NCBI GenBank assembly: GCA_006503475.1 | Contig: RSEH01000081.1 | Span: 102,592-166,591 of the forward strand | DNA: 64,000 bases | Source: Stentor roeselii | Taxonomy: Eukaryota > Ciliophora > Heterotrichea > Heterotrichida > Stentoridae | Direction: 5' to 3' | Shown: piece by piece, positions 29,037 to 38,486 of the stretch | Layout: each line of letters opens with the position of its first letter | Numbering within the stretch: position 1 is the first letter of the stretch | Notes under the pieces: generated by a model | What the model was told of the DNA's origin: nothing | What the model saw: only the letters and a program-made list of their open reading frames with translations | Databases searched by the model: none | Position numbers and translations under genes: made by a program

Positions 29037-30020
29037 ATGGAAAAGGACAAAGTTGATGAAGACTTCGTCGAAACTATGCTGGAAATCGAAAAATGCTATA
29101 TTGCGATGAATAAGCATGAAAAAGTTAGAATTGAGCAATGGGTAAGTTTTAAGTAGTCGAAAAAACTCTGTCAGGTCACTGCTAACCCCATGTGGAAGAA
29201 AAACCGCAACAAATATGCGAAAACTTTATTACAACTTGTAAAACTTGGTACATTGCAAGAACCTTTTACTAAAATACCCCCTGAAGGCCCTCTTCCTCAG
29301 TTCAACGGGCAGGTCTTTATCCAACCAGCAAAAGCCCGTCCAAAGTCCTCAGCAGTAGGTCACCTAAACCGTCTTTCAAGCCACTCAGAGTCCTCGAAGC
29401 AACTTTCAATAAAGCCAGAATCCAAATACCCAGAAACCCCATCATTCGACCATCGATCAAAGCCAGAGTCAAAACTTTATCAAGAAAAAGACCAAAAATT
29501 GCCAAGACCCTCAAAAGACTTTCTCAACTATCAAGATTCAAAAGTCCCAAAAGACCTTTCAAAGCCTTCTCTCTACAAAGTCACGTCAAACCAAAGCCTA
29601 GAAAACGTGAATTTCAAAAACAATGGAGAAAAATACGACACCCGCATTCAGATCTCTTCAAAAGTGAATGAAGAATGCATTCGATTGCAGACCCAGTTGG
29701 AAATCTTTCAAATTAATGAAAAACATATGAGGGAAGAACTCTCAGTAGGCTTTACTTAGAAAAGAAATAGGAAAATACAGGAACAAGCTGAAGAAATTGA
29801 AAGTCTTAAAAGGGAAAATGAAAATCTTAGAAATAAATTAGATGCGAAAAATTTGAAAGAGGTTAGGACTGAACAGTTTGAGGAGGTCAGAAGCCCGTAT
29901 CGGTACTTTATGGAAAAAAAACACTCGGAAGAGGAGTTGTTGAATATTGATGATATCAGTCATAATTTGAGAAGACTGGAAAAGTTGCAGGAGGATTTGA
30001 ATAAAAATAAGTTTAGCTAA
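29037..30020 (+). CDS. DUF4485-like coiled-coil protein, two 15-nt introns
   Basis: 317 residues after removal of introns at 29142-29156 and 29745-29759. Residues 5-85 (EDFVETMLEIEKCYIAMN, RIEQWSKKLCQV, NPMWKKNRNKYAKTLLQLV, LQEPFTKIPPEGPLPQF) fit DUF4485, a helical domain found at the N-terminus of some centrosomal/ciliary proteins such as CEP112. A disordered Ser/Pro/Lys linker (about 90-200) precedes a C-terminal coiled coil (RIQISSKVNEECIRLQTQLE onward). A ciliary or basal-body role fits but is inference. ATG at 29037; TAA at 30018-30020. Confidence 0.85.
29142..29156 (+). other. 15-nt intron 1 (DUF4485-like gene)
   Basis: GTAAGTTTTAAGTAG, with A at position 10, phase 0. It ends in an in-frame TAG; removal completes the DUF4485 core. 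Confidence 0.92.
29745..29759 (+). other. 15-nt intron 2 (DUF4485-like gene)
   Basis: GTAGGCTTTACTTAG, with A at position 10, phase 0. It ends in an in-frame TAG; removal extends the coiled coil by about 87 residues. Confidence 0.88.
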
Positions 30021-30043
30021 TGTGTACTGATCTTCTATAAAAA

Positions 30044-30772
30044 ATGATTCACAGCCTGGCTGATCTCAACAAGAAAAATGAGAATGATAAGGACAAGAAC
30101 AAGAAAACCAACAACTTTTATGCTGGAGGGCAGGCTAGTGGCCTAGCTGTCGCTTCTCCAGATGCTGACCAGATCATCAACAAAGCCTCCAAAGAATCAT
30201 CAAGTTCCAAGCCAGAAAAGAACGAGGTGACAATAACGCTAACTCTCTACTCAAACGGTTTCACCGTAAACAACGGTCCATTGCGAAACTACACTGATCC
30301 CCAGAACCAGGCCTTCATGAGTCAAATAAACCAAAACCGAGTTCCTCAAGAGCTTTTATCAATGACTCAAGGCCGTCCGGTGGCAGTTCAGCTTCAAGAC
30401 AAGCGTCAAGAGGAGTACCGAGCGCCTCCGCCTCCAAGTTACGTTGCTTTTTCAGGTCACGGTAACGCAGTGGAGCGTGCATCGTCCCAGCCTCTGGGCA
30501 CAGTGAACATGAGCGCCCCAGACCCTCCTGTCGAGTCGTCTCTTCCGACGACGAACGTTCAGGTGAGGTTCCACAACGGGCAACGTAAAAATATTACAGT
30601 TAACCTTGGCTCGCCTGTGATGATTTTGCATGAATATGTGAATTTCGCGGCACCTGTCAGTGGAAGTTTCAGTCTTGTCTCTGGGTTTCCTCCTAAACCC
30701 TTGGAAAATATGTGGGAAAGCATTGAAGAGGCTGGAATCGCAGGAAGTGCTGTTATTCAGAAGTTGAATTAG
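30044..30772 (+). CDS. p47/NSFL1C-like p97 cofactor (SEP and UBX domains)
   Basis: 242 residues. SLADLNKKNENDKDKN near the N-terminus matches the linker motif of p47/Shp1. The SEP domain (about 60-130) has TITLTLYSNGFTVNNGPLRN and VPQELLSM. The UBX domain (about 165-242) has NVQVRFHNGQRKNITVNLG and the loop SGFPPKPL, the FPxP-like p97/Cdc48-binding turn. p47 directs the p97 ATPase to membrane fusion and ubiquitin-linked tasks. The N-terminal UBA domain of animal p47 is absent, so this is a short form. ATG at 30044 lies 23 bp after the previous stop on the same strand. Confidence 0.92.
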   Translation: MIHSLADLNKKNENDKDKNKKTNNFYAGGQASGLAVASPDADQIINKASKESSSSKPEKNEVTITLTLYSNGFTVNNGPLRNYTDPQNQAFMSQINQNRVPQELLSMTQGRPVAVQLQDKRQEEYRAPPPPSYVAFSGHGNAVERASSQPLGTVNMSAPDPPVESSLPTTNVQVRFHNGQRKNITVNLGSPVMILHEYVNFAAPVSGSFSLVSGFPPKPLENMWESIEEAGIAGSAVIQKLN

Positions 30773-30795
30773 TTAAGTAGAAATTAGGGTTTACA

Positions 30796-32277
30796 TCATC
30801 TTAATTTATTTAAAAAGAAACTTAGGTCGTGGAATTTTGGACTTTTTTTAAAGGAACTGTTCATCGTGTTTAAACGGTAGTCGAAACTGGAGTTTATTTG
30901 TTTTGAAGAGTTGTTACGGACGGTTATTACTTTTTGGGTTTTTAGACGGGATGGTCTGGTCGAGGTTCTGGAACTGCTTTTGCTTTTTACGCTTTTGTTT
31001 GAGGTTTTACCTGTACTGACATACCTTCTCCCTCTAATATTCTTGAAATTCGGAGAGTTTTCCTTGATATGCGAGTTGGACTTAATAATAAACCCATGAT
31101 GAACAGTCTGTTTCTTCAAGTCATTAGAAGACGACCCTCCAGTGCCCTCTACTTTTTTTTCAACATACTTGCGATGTCTAAGCGGTTTGATATTAAGCGA
31201 GAGTAAAGGAGCAAAAGGTAACAAAGGAGGTCTAGGAACACTTTTTTCACTCGGAACCTGAACAACCCCTTCATGCGCATGATGTTTTTTCAGCAATAAA
31301 TAATAAGTAGTAGTAACATGATTATGCTTATTAGCTTCAATGCACTTCTGCCCATGATCCTGATCAATATTATACATTTCAAGTTTCTGTAAAATCTCTT
31401 TATTAATAGGAATCGCCGAATACCCAACTAAAATTCCTTCACTGGCCATGGGCTTCACCTGGTTAAACCAAGGATGTTGCCTAATCTGCGAAATAGTAAA
31501 TCTAGTCTCAGGGTTAGTATCAAGTATCTTACTCAAAAACTCTTTCGTCAAATGACTGACCCAACTGGGGACCTCATATTCACATCCAAGGATTTTTTTA
31601 TATAAATCCGCAGTATTCGGGTCTTCAAAGGGCAGGTACCCGCTGACCATAGCAAATAAAATAACGCCAGAGCTCCACAAGTCCACTCGAGAACCGGAGT
31701 ACTTGTGACCTGCAATCATCTCAGGAGCCGCGTAACAAGGACTGCCGCAGGCAGTCTGAAGAAGCTCGCCTTGCTTGTAAGTGTTGGAAAGGCCGAAGTC
31801 GACTATTTTGATGTTCTTGTTGCAGTCTAGAAGTAAGTTTTCAGGTTTTAAGTCACGGTGGACTACTCCGAGCTTGTGAATGTATTCGACTCCTGATATT
31901 ATTTGTTGGTAAAACTTGCAGGCTTCAGGCTCGTTTAGGCGCGTGTTTGATACGATAAAGTCGAAAAGTTCGCCGCCACTGGCGTATTCCATGATTAGGA
32001 ATAAGTGTCTTGGGGTTTCTATTATCTGATTAAGGGTTACCTCGTAAAGTTGGATGATGTTTGGATGTCGGATTAACTTTAAGATGTGAATTTCACGAGC
32101 TACTCTTTCGACATCTGCGACGTCTTTAATGCGATCTTTTTCTAGGATCTTGACAGCAACTTTTTCATTGGTCAAGGTATGAAATCCTAGTTTTACTTTT
32201 CCAAATGTGCCCTGCCCAATAGTTTTTCCAATATTATAATGCCCAACAGTCTTGACCTTGAGTTCTCTATTCTCCAT
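30796..32277 (-). CDS. SNF1/AMPK alpha-like protein kinase
   Basis: 493 residues from the ATG at 32275-32277. The frame extends upstream, but that part overlaps the preceding gene's end and precedes the conserved domain. Kinase domain (about 12-270): IGQGTFGKVKLG, VAVKILEKDRI, EIHILKLIRHPNIIQLYEV, HRDLKPENLLLD, DFGLSNTY, activation segment TACGSPCYAAPEM, LPFEDPN. These are near-canonical SNF1/AMPK alpha features. A UBA-like helical region follows (EILQKLEMYNIDQDHGQKCI). The C-terminus is basic and disordered, without a clear adenylate-sensing regulatory domain. Energy-sensing is therefore an inference from the kinase domain only. Confidence 0.93.
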   Translation of the reverse strand: MENRELKVKTVGHYNIGKTIGQGTFGKVKLGFHTLTNEKVAVKILEKDRIKDVADVERVAREIHILKLIRHPNIIQLYEVTLNQIIETPRHLFLIMEYASGGELFDFIVSNTRLNEPEACKFYQQIISGVEYIHKLGVVHRDLKPENLLLDCNKNIKIVDFGLSNTYKQGELLQTACGSPCYAAPEMIAGHKYSGSRVDLWSSGVILFAMVSGYLPFEDPNTADLYKKILGCEYEVPSWVSHLTKEFLSKILDTNPETRFTISQIRQHPWFNQVKPMASEGILVGYSAIPINKEILQKLEMYNIDQDHGQKCIEANKHNHVTTTYYLLLKKHHAHEGVVQVPSEKSVPRPPLLPFAPLLSLNIKPLRHRKYVEKKVEGTGGSSSNDLKKQTVHHGFIIKSNSHIKENSPNFKNIRGRRYVSTGKTSNKSVKSKSSSRTSTRPSRLKTQKVITVRNNSSKQINSSFDYRLNTMNSSFKKSPKFHDLSFFLNKLR

Positions 32278-32311
32278 GAAAAGTTTATTTAAATTCAAGA
32301 AAGTTAATTTT

Positions 32312-33661
32312 TCAAAGCCGTTTAAGAGGCATGTATTCATATTTATCAGGTTCTTCATAGACATACTCGCCATACAACTCATTTGAAAGCAAGGCGAAGT
32401 TATTCACAATATTATCGACACTCGCATCGCTGCTCTCTTCGCTCAAAGGAGGTTCGGGTTCGGTCTTCTCGAACCTTCCAAGAGAAACATGCGCTTTTCC
32501 CTGAAGTGTTTCTTCACTTTGTGTATTTTCTTTCTTTTTACTTGTGCTGTTTAAAAGTCGCTCTGAACGAATCACCCAAGGCAAGACTTTCATTCCAACG
32601 TGATTTTTTTTTATTGGGTTTTTTAAGGTCTTGCTTTGACCACTTCTGACGTCTTTGGCTGAGCGACTTCTTAATGATGTTTTGCGTTGAGAGTTTTTCA
32701 CGAAGTGCTTGTTGTACTCTTTGACTAAACCGTTTAATAGAGGAGATGTGCCGGGTAAAAAGGTTTTAGCGATTATTAGAGATCGCTTTAAATAGGCTTT
32801 GGCCTTTAAGGGCTCTTGGGATAGTTTTGATAGTTCTCGAAAAACTAGGTAAAATGCTGATATTGCCATGCATATCTTGTCGAACATGAAGTCTTTGCTC
32901 AGCTCTACCTTGATGTTGTGGCCCGCTTTCAGCTCTTCAATCAGCAGGACCTTCACCTCAAATATCTGCTCAAAGTTCAAATCTGCCACCCAACTAGTCT
33001 CTTTTTTTCCAGATAAAAAACCCTTAAACTGCAAGTCTTCCGAATTTTTTTTAATTTTTTTTCCATTCATCTGAAGATAAAGCCAATGAAGCACTTGATG
33101 TGCTTCGGAAAAACTTTCCAAAGTTGAACGCTTGTTCGTTAGAAGAGGATTACTTTGTTTTAGATTCTTTTTAAGCTTTTGGTCGTTGCAGTAGTTCAAA
33201 CATAATTTTATCGACTCGAATGACGCTTTTAGAGACTTTTGCGCGGAGCTGAGCGATGTGCTGTGGTTTTGAAGCTTGTGGCAGGTGTCTGAGTGCTGAA
33301 GGTAGAGAAGGCAGAGATATCGCGTTTTTCGAATTGTTTCTGACTTTTTTAAAGACTTTTGAGACTTGCTTGGCTTTGACTTTATGTTGTAGATGCAGGC
33401 TTCTAGGTATGAACTGCAGTCTAGAAGAAGGTTCAGTGACTGGCTGCATAAAGCTAAGTTATGCAGAGTTGCTAAGATCAAGTCACTATCAATGTTGTGA
33501 CCTTGGCTTATAAGAGATTCAAGGTTTTTTTCGCATTTTTTTAGTAGTTCGAAAGACTTAGAATAACGCTTCCCTTGAATTTCGAGGATGGACCTGTCGA
33601 ATAAATCAAGAAGAACAGATTCTTGACAAACTTTTTGAGATAGTTTTTTGGGTTTTTCCAT
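32312..33661 (-). CDS. Hypothetical helical-repeat (TPR-like) protein, 449 residues
   Basis: Residues about 15-340 are alpha-helical with TPR-like pairs (for example FELLKKCEKNLESLI, ILATLHNLALCSQSL, SLSSAQKSLKASFESIKLCL), suggesting a protein-binding solenoid. Residues 350-449 are disordered and end in acidic plus aromatic residues (YGEYVYEEPDKYEYMPL). Family not recognised. Its stop lies 34 bp before the ATG of the SNF1-like kinase on the same strand. ATG at 33659-33661. Confidence 0.8.
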   Translation of the reverse strand: MEKPKKLSQKVCQESVLLDLFDRSILEIQGKRYSKSFELLKKCEKNLESLISQGHNIDSDLILATLHNLALCSQSLNLLLDCSSYLEACIYNIKSKPSKSQKSLKKSETIRKTRYLCLLYLQHSDTCHKLQNHSTSLSSAQKSLKASFESIKLCLNYCNDQKLKKNLKQSNPLLTNKRSTLESFSEAHQVLHWLYLQMNGKKIKKNSEDLQFKGFLSGKKETSWVADLNFEQIFEVKVLLIEELKAGHNIKVELSKDFMFDKICMAISAFYLVFRELSKLSQEPLKAKAYLKRSLIIAKTFLPGTSPLLNGLVKEYNKHFVKNSQRKTSLRSRSAKDVRSGQSKTLKNPIKKNHVGMKVLPWVIRSERLLNSTSKKKENTQSEETLQGKAHVSLGRFEKTEPEPPLSEESSDASVDNIVNNFALLSNELYGEYVYEEPDKYEYMPLKRL

Positions 33662-34014
33662 GATTTAATAATGAATTTGCTGTCACGTGAAGAATGCAAT
33701 GACAAAAAATTCAGAATCTTCAAATAAGAGAGAATTCAAATATTCCGATGAAAAAAAAACACTAAATATAAAGGATTTCAATATTTTATGAATTAGGAGA
33801 GAAAATTGATTCCTTTGTAAGAAAAAAATGCTTTTTTATTTAATTTTCAATGAAAAGTTAGATTTGACATAAGTAAAAACCTTGAAAAATCGAAAAGATG
33901 ACATCATTATCAAAATTCTCTGAAAGATACAAAAAATCAATAAATCATGACTTTATTTATAATTGTTTGATTAAAACCCTAACTTCTGCTTAAAAATTAT
34001 TAAAATCAACAAAC
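33662..34014. other. Intergenic, no feature seen
   Basis: 353 bp, AT-rich, between two minus-strand genes. Nothing was recognised. Confidence 0.5.
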
Positions 34015-35412
34015 TCATCTCTTCTGTAAATTAATAAACATTTTCTGAATATCAGACTTGTTCATTCCTTTAGTCTCCACCATATCAAATGCAAAATAAC
34101 CCGCTCCAACGACATTAACCCCAGCGAAAATTGCGAAAGTCCAGCTCAATCCAAGTGCACCTACCATAAAAGGAAAAAAAAGAATAACAAGAAAAGCTGA
34201 AAACCAATTCACAGCAGAACAAATACTCATTCCCCTGCTACTCAAGACTTCTCCAGAGTAAATCCAGCAAATAGGTCCAATAGACAATCCAAAGCAAAGC
34301 ACATAAACCTGAATAACAAGAAAAGGAAACACATAAAACACTTGAAAAGCACTGAAAGCACTCATTACACCCAAACAAAGACCCATAATAATCGTTCCTC
34401 CTATCAAAGTCTTCTTTCTTCCCACCCCGTCAATTAACCTCATCAAACAAAAAGTTGCAGAAAAGTTAACAAAACCATTCGCCAATGTAAAAACTCTTGA
34501 AATAAACACGCCACTTCCAAAACTCCCGAATAAACTAGTCGCATATGATAAAATCGCGTTAATCCCTGAAAACTGCTGAACAAGACTAAGGAAAAGACCG
34601 AGTCTCATTGATTTCCTGGTGCCTTTAGCACATTTTATCAAATCACAATAAGAAAAATCAGGATTTTCTTGATTTTCTTGATTTTTTTCAGATTTTTCAA
34701 GATCTTCAAACATTTCGATATCTTGTACCGGGAAAAAAAATTGAAAAGTTTCTTTTGCTTCATTTTTTCTGTTTTTTTCCAGCAGCCAAGGAACAGTTTC
34801 AAATTTAAAAACAAGTAAAAACAAGACAAGTTGCATAAAACCAACAAGTGCTTGAAAGGCGAACATAAACATCCAAAGATTATTTTTCGGGTCTTCTGAG
34901 TACTCAGAAGTCGGGAGCATCAATGCGAAAGCATAAGCTGTTATAAGTCCAAAACAACAAAAAGGTTGAATCAAACTTCCAAGTCTTCCTGAAATCTTCG
35001 CAGGAGCGATTTCATTCACATATAAAGGACACAAAACTGAAAACTTCCCGATTGAAATACCAGAAAGAAATCGTCCAAGGGCAAAGGTAAAGGTTTCTGG
35101 AATTATTGTAATGAAACCTGCGAAAATTGATATCAGGTCAGCAAGCATAAGATTTTTCCGACGGCCTATAAATTTTGAGAGGTACCCGGAAAGTAATGCA
35201 CCGAATAAGGCTCCTAGTGGAAGAAGGGATGAGGTGATTGCTATTAACGTCTCGGAATTCTTACCCCAGTGCAAGGATGAGGACACTGATGGCTGACATG
35301 ATGTGAAAACTCCGATGTTGTAGCTCAAAAGAAATGAACCGAGGAAGGCGTTCATTGCGGAAAACCAAAGTCTTGAATTAAAAGGTTTAATTTTTTGGTT
35401 GTTGATTTTCAT
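34015..35412 (-). CDS. Sugar-porter family major facilitator (SLC2/GLUT-like)
   Basis: 465 residues with about 12 hydrophobic segments. Family motifs: GALLSGYLSKFIGRRKNLML (loop 2-3, G…GRR), FALGRFLSGISIG (TM4), VNEIAPAKISGRLGSL (replacing PESPR-like region), QQFSGINAILSYA (TM7, the QQxSGxN motif), RLIDGVGRKKTL (loop 8-9), GPICWIYSGEVLSSRG (TM10) and VETKGM at the C-terminus (PETKG position). Sugar transport across a cell membrane is likely; substrate and coupling cannot be told. A central loop insertion with repeated Glu-Asn (KSEKNQENQENPDF) is local. ATG at 35410-35412. Confidence 0.93.
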   Translation of the reverse strand: MKINNQKIKPFNSRLWFSAMNAFLGSFLLSYNIGVFTSCQPSVSSSLHWGKNSETLIAITSSLLPLGALFGALLSGYLSKFIGRRKNLMLADLISIFAGFITIIPETFTFALGRFLSGISIGKFSVLCPLYVNEIAPAKISGRLGSLIQPFCCFGLITAYAFALMLPTSEYSEDPKNNLWMFMFAFQALVGFMQLVLFLLVFKFETVPWLLEKNRKNEAKETFQFFFPVQDIEMFEDLEKSEKNQENQENPDFSYCDLIKCAKGTRKSMRLGLFLSLVQQFSGINAILSYATSLFGSFGSGVFISRVFTLANGFVNFSATFCLMRLIDGVGRKKTLIGGTIIMGLCLGVMSAFSAFQVFYVFPFLVIQVYVLCFGLSIGPICWIYSGEVLSSRGMSICSAVNWFSAFLVILFFPFMVGALGLSWTFAIFAGVNVVGAGYFAFDMVETKGMNKSDIQKMFINLQKR

Positions 35413-35960
35413 TTTTATCGAAATTTGAATTTTTGATGAGAGATTTACCAGTGAATTTACTTTTATGGAAGTTTTTTTGTGAGGAAGAGTGAAAAGAATG
35501 AAGGATGAGCTTTTGGAATTGGGTTTGGATTGGGTGATTATTGTTTGAAGATTTATTTGTTTTTATTTAGATTTTGAATGAATTTTAAAAGTTTTTTTGG
35601 GGTTTTTTGTTTTTTATTTTATGATTGTGTTTATTGATGCTTTAGTTTTCGTTTTTGTGATGTTTTCGTAAATATCTTGGGATTTAGAGGAAAGTGAATT
35701 TAGGATTAAATAAATAATATATTGGTTTAATATATGGGAAACTTGGATTATTGTTTTTTTTATTAATTAGTTGTTGTCTTATGCTATATTAATAGTTTGA
35801 TTTTTATTTATCTAGATAAGTTTTGATCAATAATTCATCATTAATACTTTTTTATACTATTTTTTAGTATTTCAACCAATCCACAGGTGTGACTTAAAAA
35901 TTGTTTTATAAATAATTTGTCAAATGCCAATAATAAATAATTTTTCGATATTGATACCTA
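35413..35960. other. Gene-poor AT-rich region
   Basis: About 550 bp without coding character. It precedes the mobile-element remnants. Confidence 0.5.
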
Positions 35961-35989
35961 TTATTATATCACACATATGAAAAAAATTA

Positions 35990-36370
35990 TATTATATAAA
36001 CTTAGAAGCAGAAAAAAAATTACAAGGTTAATCTTTATAAATTTGCAAGGAATACCAAAATTTAATTTAAGATTATTGTAAAAAAAATCATCGTTATCTG
36101 AATGAATTTTTATTTCATTACGAATAGTTTCAATTTGATTGTATGACTCCGAACCATCGCTTATAATATAAATACCGGCGAGAATCCATTCAATTATCAA
36201 AGTTTCTAATGTTTCTTTAGTCTTATTTTAACAGTCTGAAAAAAACATAGCCCTGAATTATTTCTACAGTGCCAATTACCTATTTTTCTTTTTTGTAATC
36301 TGGGTCTAAAAAGTAATATTCGTCTATTTCCACAATTATTGATCGTTTTTTTCATCTATTCCTCCTATGA
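35990..36370 (-). pseudogene. Decayed ISXO2/IS1595-Merlin-type transposase
   Basis: Two adjoining reading frames give a recognisable but broken DDE transposase core. The first (about 36240-36360) has IIVEIDEYYF, then a premature TAG where the family has Trp, then VIGTVEIIQGYVFF. The second (about 35990-36235), in another frame, has IIEWILAGIYIISDGSESYN. The family pattern is 'VEIDE…WVFG.VE…PGT.I.SDGW.AY', with the two Asp about 55 residues apart here, as expected. The third acidic region and C-terminus are degraded. At least one frameshift and two stops make it non-functional. Similar transposases occur in bacteria (IS1016/ISXO2) and eukaryotes (Merlin). Confidence 0.7.
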
Positions 36371-36390
36371 TTAGCGTATTTTGTTAAATA

Positions 36391-36470
36391 CAGTAAAAGT
36401 CCCCTAAGTTGGACACCATCGGTTCCAAAAAATTTGTCCAATATACTGGACTGTCCAAGTTATTGGGTTT
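36391..36470. mobile_element. Possible pogo/Tc1-type transposon end
   Basis: CAGTAAAAGTCCCCTAAGTT begins just after a TA and continues TGGACACC, then GTCCAATATACTGGAC and GTCCAAGTTATTGGG. This is the style of pogo-type terminal sequences (CAGT…CTAAGTTGGACACC with subterminal GTCCAA repeats). No partner end was found within the window, so it is either a solo remnant or chance. Confidence 0.35.
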
Positions 36471-37062
36471 ACATATATTTTTTCGAGAATACTAACTTGT
36501 AACCACATCACTTATATGAATTCATTCACTGATAAATACAAGAAATGATCTAAGTATTGCTTAGATACTTTTAGTATTTGTTTAAACCGATCCATTATAT
36601 AAATGGAAATTTATTTAAAACCAAGAGAGGCAAATGATTATTTGTGATATTATTTATTAGAGAAGCTCTTTTCTGCTACGACAATTTCTATACCATAAGC
36701 GCTTGACACAATATATGAGCTTTTTGTTAAAAAAATGCTAGATTTATATCTGTATTTCTACAGAAATCTACTTTTATACACATTCAAACACTCAAATCTG
36801 TTCTTCAACCGAAGTGCTTGGAGTTTGCACATAGGTTGATTAGCAAAACAACAATATTTATTACATTTCAGATCACCGCATTCTTCATTTTTCAAAACTT
36901 GAACTTAATCTTTACTCATAATGCCCCAAGTTTTATTCATCCCCACATGCATTCCAAACAATTCAAAAATTCTTCTCTCACTTCAAACTTCACATTAATC
37001 ATATAAACAATTCATTCCAGTAATACTCACCCATCCTAAATAACCAACATCAACCTTTAAAA
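36471..37062. other. Intergenic, no feature seen
   Basis: About 590 bp between the transposon remnants and the tRNA-binding gene. Open frames here have no coding character. Confidence 0.5.
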
Positions 37063-37813
37063 ATGTTCACAAGAACTTCTGCCATAGTCGACCAGCTGAT
37101 CCAGAAGTACGAAAATAGACTAGGAGTAACACTAGACACTCAAATCCCTTTACAACCCAAGCCAGAAGCCCAGGTTTCCCCCCAGCAGAGTCCCACCCAG
37201 TCCCATGCGTTTCATTTCAAACTCGTTCAAATTATTCAGAAGAGTCAAAAACCTCAAATTCAATCGAAAAACCATCTCACGAAGAAGAATCAAAAGTCGA
37301 CATGTCAAAAGCGACCTACGATTTATTTTCACAAATCGACATCCGAGTGGGCAACATCGTCGAATGATGGAAACACGCTTCAAGTGACAAGATTTACTGT
37401 GAAAAAATCGACGTGGGGAAGAAAACGTGAGAGAAATCGGAAGCGATCTTCAAAAATACATCCCGATCAGTGATATGCCCGGTATCGTGCTTGTCATGGC
37501 GAATCTAAAGCCGAGGAAACTTGGCGGGTTTAAGTCTAATGGCATGCTCATGGCCCTTTACAGTGGAGGCCTTTTTATTTTGATTCGACCTGCTGGAGCT
37601 GTTGTTGGAGAACGTGTCGGACTTGAGGGAGTCCTTGAAGCTCAAGGAAAAAGCAAAATTCTTCCGCAACTTAATCCTCAGAAAAAAGTACTGGAACGTT
37701 GCATTGATTTTTTTAGAACTCATCATGAAGGATATGCTTGTTTTGGAGTTAAGAGGATGTTGACCAGTGCCAGGTTCATTAAGACTGACTTTCCCAATTC
37801 AAAGATTTTTTAA
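37063..37813 (+). pseudogene. EMAPII/Arc1p-type tRNA-binding protein, split over three frames with an internal TGA
   Basis: Clear homology to the tRNA-binding OB fold of AIMP1/p43, Arc1p and MetRS-beta. N-terminus MFTRTSAIVDQLIQKYENRL is in one frame. FSQIDIRVGNIVE, a TGA at 37365-37367, then WKHASSDKIYCEKIDVG lies in a second frame. REIGSDLQKYIPISDMPGIV, LVMANLKPRKLGGFKSNGML and the EMAPII-like C-terminus lie in a third. The breaks sit near a C6 run (37178-37183) and an A4 run (37422-37425). No 15-nt GT…AG intron fits any break. Either this is a recent pseudogene or the assembly has indels in homopolymers plus a substitution. If intact, it would bind tRNA and organise aminoacyl-tRNA synthetases. 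Confidence 0.8.
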
Positions 37814-37867
37814 GGTTTTTAATTAGAGTTAGAAGGTTATTAAGTAATTGTAGTAAAAATGATAAGA
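37814..37867. other. Short intergenic
   Basis: 54 bp between the tRNA-binding gene and a small convergent frame. Confidence 0.4.
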
Positions 37868-38068
37868 TTATTTTGGAGAATGTTTGAATAAATATTTAGA
37901 TGACTTTAAAAAATGAAAGCCTGTTGATTCTTCAGTTCCTAATTCTTCTGATATATTCAAATGGTCAATCATTTCTCTCACTGTCTTAAAACATGACTCA
38001 CGATCAGCAGTAAAAAATTTGATTGACAAATTAGAAATTTCCTGTTCAGTCAGTGATTTATGTATCAT
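37868..38068 (-). CDS. Possible small protein, 66 residues
   Basis: The frame starts with a true ATG (38066-38068) and reads as a balanced helical peptide (SLTEQEISNLSIKFFTADRE, TVREMIDHLNISEELGTEES). Codon use is like that of neighbours, in contrast to the surrounding AT-rich DNA. Family not recognised. It could be real or chance. Confidence 0.35.
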   Translation of the reverse strand: MIHKSLTEQEISNLSIKFFTADRESCFKTVREMIDHLNISEELGTEESTGFHFLKSSKYLFKHSPK

Positions 38069-38486
38069 AAATATTTTGAGGAATGATGAGAGGTAATAGA
38101 AAATAATAGAAATAAAGATTATGCTGAAATAAATAAATTCTAACTCTTAATATTAACAGATGATTAATGCTCATAGATAGTTAGAAAGAGATGTGATTAG
38201 TTGTAGTATAATATTAAGTTGAAAAGAGACATAGCTTTTGGTTTAAATAATTTATCAACACTCTTTGAGTTACTTATGAGATAAATTAACAACGCTTAAA
38301 GTTTAAAAATATAATAACTTAAGATTATCTCTGGGAAATACGTTAGGGTATTATTCTTGGCATAAGTAACGGTAAATATTCTATTTTCTAGAGGCAATTG
38401 AAACTTTTCATTAGTCTCTTCTGAGATATAAAATTATTTAAGTATTAATAAACATCCATCATAATTTTTATCCCTTAATATCTACC
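38069..38486. other. Intergenic, no feature seen
   Basis: 418 bp, AT-rich, without coding frames, RNA genes or repeats that I can recognise. Confidence 0.5.

Noticed and set aside
32278-32382. N-terminal extension of the SNF1-like kinase frame
   Set aside because: It overlaps the end of the upstream gene and has no conserved sequence; the ATG at 32275-32277 directly precedes the kinase domain.
36240-36260. GTAGAAATAATTCAG, an intron-like 15-mer in the transposase remnant
   Set aside because: It encodes conserved transposase sequence (VEIIQ), and removing it does not repair the frame, so it is a chance match to a loose consensus.
36818-37006. 62-residue plus-strand frame before the tRNA-binding gene
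   Set aside because: No protein-like character and in a gene-poor AT-rich gap; probably chance.
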